Shown here piece after piece: positions 56,127-64,000 of a stretch of DNA of 64,000 bases. The notes under the pieces are model-generated. The model saw only the letters and a program-made list of their open reading frames with translations, was not told the origin of the DNA and searched no databases. Source of the stretch: Melieria omissa (lineage: Eukaryota; Arthropoda; Insecta; Diptera; Ulidiidae); NCBI GenBank assembly GCA_963971225.1, contig OZ020269.1, positions 39,143,264 through 39,207,263 on the forward strand, given 5' to 3'. The position numbers and the translations under genes are program-made. Numbering within the stretch: position 1 is the first letter of the stretch; the number at the start of each line of letters is the position of its first letter.

Positions 56127-56966
56127 CACTATGTTATGATCAATAAGTACCGGGACTATGTATTTTTTTTAGGTCGGTAGGACCTTAACTGACATCTGTG
56201 TCAAATTTTGAGCGGGATTGCATCACTAGTTTTTGTTTGGCAGCTGTTAGCGTCAGTGAACTGTACTTCGTCGCATTTTACAATGGCGCACTTTTTTTGG
56301 TTTTGGCTCGCCTTCAGCACGCCATTCGGATGATTGCTGGCTAGTTGTCACGTCGAATTCATAGACCCATGTCTCATCACCAGTAATTATACGTTTCATG
56401 AACGTTGGGTCCTTCTTAGCTTCGGAAATCATGTCTTTAGCCACTTGCTTTCGATGATCTTTTTGGACGAATTTCAAGTCTTGAGGAACAAGCCGTGCGG
56501 CGACGCGTTTCATGCGCAAAATATCGACAACAATGTGTTGTGCGCTTCCATAAGAGATGTTAAGATCGTTAGAAATCTCTCTGAGGCTCACATGACGATT
56601 TTCAATCACGATTTTCTTCACAATTTCAACATTTTCGTTGGTATTCGATGTTGAAGGACGTCCAGAACGAGGAAAGTCTTCGACCACTTCACGACCACTT
56701 TTGAACATTTTATACCACTCGAGCGCTCTGGTTCTTGATAGAGCAGACTCCCCAAATGCTTTCTGCAACATTTTAAGCGCATTGGCACAAGAAATTTCGT
56801 TTCTAAGACAAAATTTCAAACAAATACGTTGATCAACAAAATTATCCATTGTATTTGACACAGATGTCAGTTAAGGTCCTACCGACCCAAAAAACCTTTT
56901 TTTACCTGCATCGGGCAACGGCGGAAAATTTAAAATACACAGTCCCGGTACTTATTCATCATAGTG
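56127..56966 (-). mobile_element. mariner with duplicated, inverted 5' ends
   Basis: Ends CACTATG...ATCAATAAGTACCGGGA and, complemented, CACTATGATGAATAAGTACC, with TA at 56125-56126 and 56967-56968. Both ends carry the 5' untranslated motif GGTCGGTAGGACCTTAACTG (56172 plus strand, complement near 56880). The 3' end of the element is missing; instead a second 5' end faces the first. Confidence 0.82.
56283..56847 (-). pseudogene. mariner transposase, N-terminal half
   Basis: From the ATG at 56849-56847 region on the minus strand: MDNFVDQRICLKFCLRNEIS, first HTH; FPRSGRPSTSNTNENVEIV; second HTH LREISNDLNISYGSAQHIVV; LVPQDLKF; first catalytic site ITGDETWVYEFD. Open to 56253 but without the other two Asp. 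The start matches the ATGGATAAT of the copy at 21100, so the two copies are complementary deletion products of one family. Confidence 0.8.
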
Positions 56967-58350
56967 TATGTAGTGAGAGCGTGGCTTTACAAGCGAGAAT
57001 GTAGTTTTATGTGTTGCGCTCTTTGGTTGCGCTCACTGCAGCGAGTGTGCGTTAGCATATTGTTGTGGCGTGAAATGATTGCAAGGTGAAGACGAACGCT
57101 GTTGTTGTTGTTGTTGTTGTTGTTGCGCTGGCGAAAAGCTGAAATTGTAAAACGATTTATGATTTCTGGCTGGCTTTTGTTCTTCTTCTACAAGCCTGCA
57201 CGGCGTCGCATATTGCTCCTGAACTTATTGCAGACTGTAGTTTTCGCAAAATCATAGAAAAGAAAATAAAATATGGTTGGCATGACGACTTATATGGTCG
57301 GTAAAAACAAAGTTCCTGAAGAATTTATCAAAAAAGTAGACCTAATATTTGATTGCATGAATAGGGCAATCGGATAATTGCTTTAGGTCGGCTTTACCAT
57401 TAAATAATGACTCGTACAAATTTATAACGATTTTTTTAATTATTTGAAAGATGTTAAATGTATGGATGATTAAAGTTTTATTTTTAGAACTAAAATCTGT
57501 TTTTTGATCACTGATCAAATTAAGCAACAACCCACATAAACGTTTTATAACAAACAAGTTTTTTAACCAAGATAAACTAGAAAATACTTTTGCAATTTTG
57601 GGACAAAATTCAAGTAGTACTCGGTCAAGTGTAACAACTAATTTCGAAGATACACAGGATTCTATGAATCAAATCCTACTACATGCTGAGACAGACGAAA
57701 CTGTCTTTTTTATTATTTTGTTTCAGCAGTAATTACAAAAATTATTAAAACAAATTATTTTGGAGATAAAAACTTCGACAATCGAGTAAAAAATTAGCAT
57801 GGATAATAATTGTGGCATATGTTTCCAAAAACTAAGAAATGATAACCTTTTCACTGCGCTAAGTGAAACATTTTCCATAAAAATTATCAATCGGTCAATC
57901 GGTAAACAACAAAAGAAGAGCTGTTTACATTTTTCTCGAGCTGTGTAGCAAAACCAATCATCAACACAAAAAAGCATACACACAAAAACTACAACAACAA
58001 AAAGCAATGGCGCCGTGGAAACGACGATCATTTTGCTGGCTAATTGATCTCACTTTGCTGTGGGGATAAAAACAATGTGTTGCTGTGAGAAATTTGCCCA
58101 AAAATTATTAAGTGACCAAAACGATCACCAACGCCTCAAATTACACAGTAGAAGCGGTACTTTAACTTCATGTGTGTTTTTTGTAGCGCGTGCTTCAGTT
58201 CGCACAGTCAATGAGCGTAAACTGAAGCGCTTGCTCTTCTGCTGGCATCACTCTTTCCCTTTTGTGGCTTCTTCCCGCGCTATGAAGCTCGCAAACGAAA
58301 ATTTGAACTTTTGAGCTCAGATGCGCCTTCTATACACTTCATATTCTTTG

Positions 58351-60971
58351 CTACGACACATCACCTAATAGCATTATGGAGTTGTGGGAAAGAATGCAGA
58401 TCGTGTGAGTGAAAATACCAATTAAAATATGCAGAAACATGGTAGAAAGCATGCCCAGCCGCATTAAAGATATTTTGAGACTCAAAGGGGGCATTGCCAA
58501 TTGTTGAGACCGCCGACGAAGAGAATCTAATTGATCTCTGAGTCGGCGGCTCACGTTCCCCCCACACGCACACACATACGCAACTCACACGCGCCCACAC
58601 ACACATACATCCACACGCACACACTATCTTCTCTCCTCCTTTACCCACTTTCTTCCCACTCAGAAAATGAATTGTGTCCCCATTTTCCTACTCCCTTAGA
58701 CGTAAGTTTAAAATTATAAAGTTAGTCGTTAAGAATCCTCATAAGCGCACACCACGCAAAATAAAACCGCCTCATAACCCCAAAACCGCCGCCGTCGTTT
58801 AATTTATTTGTCGAGCCCACAAACACCAATTATTAAAACTATGGTATAACAGTTTCTACCGAAAATAAGTACTCGGGTGCAAAACTAAATAAGTAATCTG
58901 TGTGCTTTTATATAATTTATCTAAAAAAATATGCATTGTTGTTGTTGTAATTTATTGTTGTTGCTTTCTTTAAAGGTCTAATTTACATAAACCGTAAGTA
59001 CTTATGCCCTAACTTTAGAAAATAGGATTTGGCAGGAATAGAAGTAACTAACCTAAAAACATTTGTTCACTTTTGCACTATAGTGTATGTATAAAATAAC
59101 GTTAACGATATACACACGTAATGAAAGACTGGAATAAGTACGATTTCACTGGTTTTTTCGTTTTTATCATCATCTTCTGAGTCCGTTACTTTGACATAAA
59201 TGCGATTTTGAAAACGAAAAGAGCAAATAATCTAAAATTTTTGGAGTAAGAAAAAATACATAAAAAAGTCTTCCCAATTTTTTTATCACAAAATGCTAAA
59301 AATACATATGTAATTACTAGCGAAAAATAATAATTTTCTAATTTTTATAATTTAATAAAAAAAAATTTAATTAAAATTTAATTCTATAATTTTTTTATAA
59401 TTTTTATATTATTTTTATTATTATTTGTATTATATAATTTTAACAGCTATGGCTGTTACTAACTACTACTCCGCTAACTAGATACATTGATATAGTGACA
59501 CTTTCAGTACAGTATGTGATATTTTGAAGTTTGTCTGGTCGCGCACAAAAAAGTGACAAGGAAGTAATGGCTGCAATGTGTAATTTGATCAAAAGTAAAA
59601 TTACCACGCCTTCAAAAACGGAGCTGACCTTTTGTTGTTGTAATTAACTTCTAGTAGTTACTTTTCTATTATGTCCAGATTATTTATAACTTTATGAATA
59701 GTATTATGGTAGGTCATTATTTGATAAGTAGGCGTTGCAGTATGGTCACAGCATGTTTTTTTTAAAGCTTTTTTCTGAAACTCGTCGCAGATCGCCCATT
59801 TTTGGTGTCAACTTTTAGAACTTTTAGATTCTATCATTAATATTAAGCAAATTATACCAAAAGTAATTTTCAATTCATATGGGAGGTAGGCATGGCAGTG
59901 GTGACATTTTAATGATTTTTTGTAAATTTCTGAATTTTGATCACAAAAACATGCTCACCAAGTTTCATCGAGATTGGACAACGTCAACAATTTTTGGCCA
60001 CGGGTTATATAAAGTCGTTACACTGTGCGAAGCTTCGCAAGATGTTGGGCCTTATTCGTATTGACGACGACTACCAGATACGAACAAACACCGAACTGTA
60101 TGAGCTATTTTAAGACATGGACGAAACACAGCCATTGTTTTCCTCCCAATGAAGGATGAAAAAAGTGATCGTTGCGATAGTTGGTAACGGGTTGTGATGG
60201 CAAGTTAAGTATGTATGCAGGACAATATCTACCGGTCCCTGAAGCCGCCCAGGTCATGTTGGCAAAATTAGCCACTATTTCTGTTATCTGCAGATGTTTA
60301 GTGGAGTTCCCAAGCCCGCAAATTTTGTTCCTTGATAATTTCTTTGCCTAGACGGTTCGTCTGTCCTGCAGTCTCCCTGGTTATCTCGGTAACCAGACAC
60401 CCATGCGTATAAGTTGAACTACTCGGCCATCTTGTCAAGAGATTGACGGCAGCTGATCACTGGTTTAGATTACAAAACGACCCTGTTACCGACCTAGCTG
60501 TTAGAGAGTAAAGAAGCAATTCGTAGAAGTAAGTTAAGGTATAAGTTAAGGTATGATAACCATTAAAATCTTAAATGCTTAAATTTAATGAATATCACTT
60601 GGAAGAACTTTGGTAATTAATTAAAATTCGAATTAAAAGATTTTTGATATTGGGATACCAGATTCCAACACTTGATTCATACAAATGTTGAAACTATGTT
60701 GATCTCGAATATAATTTTAAGGCACTGTACTGCTTTTGTTGTTAATGTTTCCCTAATTTAAAGAACACGGAGTGTGCTTGGAACACACTGGAGTGGTGCA
60801 GCAATTTGAAGGAGTAATTTATTCCAAATGCGTTAGAGCTGAAGAGGTGCATAATCGGCTTCCCCAAATGAGCCTGGTAGCGTTCTAACGGTCATATAAT
60901 CTAACAAAATTTGTCATTTACGATCGGAAAGTACTACTACTGGATACATATAAACAGTTACAAATACGTAC
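58351..60971. other. Hr51 intron sequence, little recognised
   Basis: CA-rich microsatellite-like stretch at 58560-58625. Very AT-rich run at 59330-59450. At 60040-60125 the plus strand reads IRIDDDYQIRTNTELYEL, a short LINE-type remnant. 60126-60970 shows nothing recognised. Confidence 0.5.
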
Positions 60972-61208
60972 CCGTTTCGGGAGGTGGAGAACTTGGATCG
61001 ATAGAATTATTACTACTTGAATTGGTTGAGATTGAAACAGTACCATTCGACAGATCCATAGATGTGGTGTACGAGTTCTCTTTGGAAAATTGCAGATTAC
61101 TATTAAATACGGAAAAGTTGCCGGAATGGGTTATATTCGAAGAGAGCTGCATGGACTTGGATAGATGATTCTGGTGTAATCTCCGTCCAGGTGGCAAGCT
61201 CGAAAGTG
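60972..61208 (-). CDS. Hr51: Hr51 exon: Ser/Asn-rich hinge
   Basis: The exon has 237 nt, with acceptor GATTTTAG before 61208 and donor GTACGTATT from 60971. It encodes a low-complexity hinge with LSSLPPGRRLHQNH, an Asn/Ser-rich middle with SISTNSSSNNS, and an end at PSSPPPETG. No catalytic or binding motif is visible; a disordered linker between DNA-binding and ligand-binding domains is expected here in this receptor. Phase 1 at the end matches the AA start of the next exon 19 kb away. The next intron (60971-41842) holds the P-like transposon nest. Confidence 0.75.
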
Positions 61209-61271
61209 CTAAAATCGAATGCAAGAAATTAAAACTCCACGAAAATTGTATTTCTATGGGAATCAATTTAC

Positions 61272-61327
61272 ATGGAGGCGGTAACAATCCAGGTGCGTAG
61301 CACGGTGGTGACAGTAAAACGGGAGGT
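61272..61327 (-). CDS. Hr51: Hr51 exon: short hinge exon (PPVLLSPP)
   Basis: This is a 56 nt exon between acceptor CTACTACACAG and donor GTAAATTG. It restores the glycine codon started in the previous exon and encodes PPVLLSPPCYAPGLLPPP, a proline-rich hinge segment that I recall as typical for insect Hr51 after AVGVFG. The separating introns are tiny: 62 nt upstream and 63 nt downstream. The exon ends in phase 1 and is completed by CA of the next exon. Reading through the downstream donor would also be open in this frame for a while, so the donor choice rests on the phase match and the normal GTAAAT signal. Confidence 0.75.
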
Positions 61328-61389
61328 CTGTGTAGTAGAAAGTTGTCATCCGAAAACAATTTGTAGGTCTTAAAATGCCAATTTCTTAC

Positions 61390-61504
61390 CCAAACACTCC
61401 AACAGCTACAGCGGCTTCTCGCAGGGCTCGTCCATGTTCCATCTCCCGCAGTGTCTCAGGACGAATAGTGGCCGTGTTTCGCGGCTGGCGCTCATTTTGG
61501 ACTG
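61390..61504 (-). CDS. Hr51: Hr51 exon: C-terminal extension of the DNA-binding domain
   Basis: The exon has 115 nt with acceptor TTACAG just above 61504 and donor GTAAGAAAT from 61389. It encodes VQNERQPRNTATIRPETLRE, then a stretch ending REAAVAVGVFG. The NERQPRNTA motif is the T-box/A-box region that follows the second zinc finger in NR2E receptors and helps bind DNA. It ends in phase 2 (GG), completed by the A of the next exon. The zinc fingers themselves are not in the window, so the upstream exon lies to the right of 64000, giving an intron of at least 2.5 kb. This is the clearest conserved host coding segment in the window. Confidence 0.9.
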
Positions 61505-63461
61505 CTGTAATTGGAAAATAATGGAAATGAGTAAACCACACACAGTTTTCATAATGAAGTGCTACCCAGAGTTATTTGTGAATACTCCCTTAAATATTGC
61601 GCAACAGTCACAGCATGTCCTAAAAGGACCACTGGCTGTGTTCATCGTTACCCTTAAGGTACTGCTACCAAATAAGGCAAATCAAAACCCCATTGTATGG
61701 CATTTAATATGTTTGCAAAATATTTAATATTTAATAATATTTTTGAAATGCTATATCCAAAGCAATAGAAGCATGGAATAAAAATATTTGATGTTTTACG
61801 ATCAATTCGCATTCTTGAATCAATAGTTCGAACATTCTTTTTTGAGAATAATAAGGCTCTAACACAAGCCAGATCTATTATTAACATTAATTAGTGTTTG
61901 TATCTCATATTCATTTTTCCCCCAAAAAATTTCACATTCTTCATCTAGATCTAGAAAAAGGCTGGGTAGACTAAATACCGAACCAATTGAACTTATAAGT
62001 TGTCAGTGGGATGATTGATTAAAGCGCCGAATTCTGGGATATCTAATTCTTAGGACAAAACTTAGAGGAGTGCGATGATTCTTGAGAAAGTTACTAAACC
62101 TCAAGGGCCTCCTGCGGCGACCATGGCTCAAAGAGCATTCGAAGCTTGTACCTATAAACTGCACAATAGTCGTTTACTGGGCTTGGGCCTTATTTGCATC
62201 TTTCACATTATAATTTTTTCGAATGTGTATGCTAAATTACTTTGAGGTCACGTGCCACAAGTACTGACTGTTTATGTGTGCATAAATGTAGCTGTTAAAA
62301 ACACGTGATTTGAATCACTCGGCAATTTGCACACCTTTATAAGTTACACTTACGGTACTGTTTTAAACTTAGTGTGGTGTAAACATTGCATTTAAAGAGA
62401 ATCAGTCACCGCAAACAAATTTTTTGTATTTTAAATCTAGAAAGCTACTTCTACAACGACTTTTTCGATTTACACACATAAGCTTAACATATGTAAATGA
62501 TATATCTTCTATTGCCGAATAGTACATAGAAAGCCGTTGATGGTAGTTATCTGAATACTAAAATAATGAAAATTTAATAAGCAATAAAATTGCCGTAGTA
62601 AAAGTCAGTTTTAATGCGATATATGTTGCATAGATATATATTGTGTAACGAAATGGTAATGCTACTTCAACTTATTACTGTAACTAAAGGATCTCTTAAA
62701 AGCTCTGTCCAACCTTTGGCAATAAAATTGGAAGGAGTTGTCTGATCTTAAATTTGCAATTTTCGTTATTTTTTTCTTTTATAAGCGACAGTAACGAGGT
62801 GAAATAAACTTACGCCCATGATTGTCCACCAAAACCTAAAATATAGATATCAATTCAGATCAATTTATTACCATAGATGTAATATTGATTAAAATTGTTA
62901 TATAATTTTTAGTTAACATTATTATGTATCATATAATTTCATAGATAAATTTGCTATTGATTACTAAAAATCAACATCACATTAATTGTTGCAAACTGAA
63001 GCATGTGTCCAATTATATAAGTACTAAAGAGCTGCACAAAATCTTTTATTTGGCAGACTTCACTACTGCACAGTACTGTCAAGTACTGTACTTCAGTGTC
63101 GCAATGACAGCAAAATCAAATGCTCAATAGTTCTATACAAAGCAAACACTGCAGTGCTTGTGTTCTGTTGCGAAACAAAACATCAAAACAGAAAGCTATA
63201 ATGAGGTTAAGTAACGGTAAATCATAGCAAGCACACGGAGTGAAGTAGAACTTCTACTTCACACCGTGTGAAACAGAACTTCTACTTCACAACGAGTGAA
63301 ACAGACTTAAATAAATATCGAAAAAACATGTTTTAAATCTGCTTTTTTTTACATTAATGTTGTTTTAATGCTTGAAATGCAGCTCAGATTCCATACAAAA
63401 TACCAAAAACAAACATCAGCTACTCCGATCGTGCAAAACAAAACACCGTATGCTTGAAAAT
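61505..63461. other. Hr51 intron sequence, no recognised gene
   Basis: AT-rich. Around 63060-63300 several small palindromes occur (GTAGAACTTCTAC at 63246, and CAGTACTG motifs). Confidence 0.5.
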
Positions 63462-63640
63462 GTTCTACTTCAGTGCTGCACTTCAGTCTTGTTCTACTTC
63501 AGTGTTGTTCTACTTCCGTGTTGTTCCACTGCAGTATTGTTCTACTTCAGTGTTGTTCTATTCCAGTGTTGTTCTATTCCAGTGTTGTTCTACTTCAATG
63601 TTGTTCTACTTCAGTGTTGTTCTATACATCAAGGTGCTTG
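63462..63640. repeat. 18-bp minisatellite
   Basis: About nine units of TGTTGTTCTACTTCAGTG with variants (TTCCAGTG, CTGCAGTATTG). Open frames in all three plus frames are produced by the repeat. Confidence 0.85.
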
Positions 63641-63699
63641 AAGTTCTATTGTCCTTTCGTGCAGTATTTGTATCAATATCAAAAGCTTCCCTCACTGCA

Positions 63700-63963
63700 G
63701 TGCTTGTTTTGTAGTGAAAGTGAAGAAGAGCGGCAGTATTTGAAAGCACAGCGATGGCTTGCAAGTCATTTTTATAAGCTTGCGCCGCTCTTTAATAAGT
63801 ACCACTATGGGGAATACATAACTGAAAGGAATTTTCCGAAAATATTTTGATAATAATTCGGGAAAAATTACGCACAGAGGATGGTCTTTGGCAACATACT
63901 GACTACTTGTTCAATAGAATTTCGGCCGAAATATCTCGTTGTAGTGAGCAGTTTGGAGAGCGA
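63700..63963 (+). other. Unidentified coding-like stretch, broken or exon-like
   Basis: The plus strand reads EEERQYLKAQRWLASHFYKL, then LFNKYHYGEYITERNFPKIF and a stop at 63848. In another frame IIREKLRTEDGLWQHTDYL and FNRISAEISRCSEQFGERS follow, ending at a donor-like GTAAGTT at 63964. Charged, non-repetitive composition suggests a protein. I do not recognise the family; it may be a transposon gene with one frameshift, or an exon of another gene inside the Hr51 intron. Confidence 0.4.
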
Positions 63964-64000
63964 AGTAAGTTCTATCAACCCCACATTCATTTATTGTGAT

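Larger units (their letters stand above)
56026..58350. mobile_element. P-like transposon, copy three
   Basis: The left end CAAAGAAAATAAACATACAG and right end (complement) CAAAGAATATGAAGTGTATA match the large P-like element. GTAGTAC precedes the left end but the right flank is CTACGAC. 57090-57290 matches 600-770 of copy one (GCTGAAATTGTAAAACGATT). A minus frame at 57557-57342 (VIKRLCGLLLNLISDQKTD) may be the middle of the P-like transposase. It contains the mariner 56127-56966. Confidence 0.78.
41842..60971 (-). other. Hr51 intron of about 19 kb, transposon-filled
   Basis: It lies between the donor GTACGT at 60971 and the acceptor at 41842. Two P-like elements, one nested up to five further insertions deep, plus a LINE and three mariners account for most of it. 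41842-42334 shows only AT-rich sequence. Confidence 0.75.
15326..61504 (-). other. Hr51: Part of Hr51/unfulfilled nuclear receptor gene (six coding exons)
   Basis: Six minus-strand exons form one continuous coding series: 61504-61390, 61327-61272, 61208-60972, 41841-41770, 41706-41501, 15487-15326. Every junction has GT at the donor and AG at the acceptor, and the split codons join in phase each time. The translated pieces run from the region just behind a nuclear-receptor zinc-finger domain, through a Ser-rich hinge, into the ligand-binding domain of an NR2E3/PNR-type orphan receptor, in Drosophila Hr51 (unf), a nuclear transcription factor of mushroom-body and clock neurons. The zinc-finger exons should lie beyond 64000 and the remaining ligand-binding exons before position 1. 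The ortholog name is from recognition; Hr83 is the main alternative. The long introns are full of transposons. Confidence 0.82.

Noticed and set aside
58351..58648. Cys/Gly-rich minus frames as short proteins
   Set aside because: They come from a CA-rich simple repeat (58560-58625).
62816..62837. A 22-nt microexon (TTTTAG before, GTAAGT after, minus strand) for Hr51
   Set aside because: It would encode GFGGQSW, which fits neither the zinc-finger domain nor any recognised segment; chance splice signals are common in AT-rich introns.
63372..63850. Open frames of 86-125 codons in three plus frames as genes
   Set aside because: The larger part is the 18-bp minisatellite translated in different frames; only the tail after 63700 looks protein-like.

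Overview
This 64 kb window is animal DNA, almost certainly from a brachyceran fly. It is AT-rich, has spliceosomal introns and no bacterial-style genes, and is packed with insect transposon families. A tephritid-like host is my guess from the transposon mix; no sequence here proves the species.

The only recognisable host gene is on the minus strand. It is a nuclear receptor of the NR2E3/PNR type, best matched to Drosophila Hr51 (unfulfilled, unf). Six coding exons can be placed: 61504-61390 (extension behind the zinc-finger domain), 61327-61272, 61208-60972, 41841-41770, 41706-41501 (start of the ligand-binding domain) and 15487-15326 (ligand-binding domain). All have GT/AG borders and their codon phases join exactly. 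The zinc-finger exons must lie beyond 64000 and the last ligand-binding exons before position 1. Introns of about 19 kb and 26 kb, plus more than 15 kb at the left edge, are built largely from transposons.

Left part (1-15.3 kb): a DINE-1-like Helitron carrying a P-like deletion element; two adjacent foldback elements; a foldback with tandem-repeat arms; a mariner; a Transib-like element with RSS-type ends; a nearly complete non-LTR retrotransposon whose ORF1 is split by a PIF/Harbinger element; and smaller LINE, SINE and MITE pieces.

Middle (15.5-41.5 kb): a second mariner; a 3 kb hAT holding a satellite-armed foldback around a LINE fragment; a deleted mariner; tRNA-type SINEs; an env-bearing Ty3/gypsy element of 12 kb (errantivirus type, old endogenous copy, non-functional) invaded by a hAT (itself carrying a hAT MITE), two TTAA-flanked elements and a SINE; a Tc1 element; and LINE relics.

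Right part (41.8-64 kb): an 11.7 kb P-element-like (THAP transposase) transposon with 31-bp ends, nested up to five transposons deep. It holds a deleted mariner, a solo LTR, a piggyBac element and a hAT which itself contains three further layers. A third P-like copy lies at 56.0-58.35 kb. Target-site duplications can be read for nearly every layer, so the order of insertion can be reconstructed. The last 2.5 kb hold intron sequence, an 18-bp minisatellite and an unidentified coding-like stretch at the right edge.
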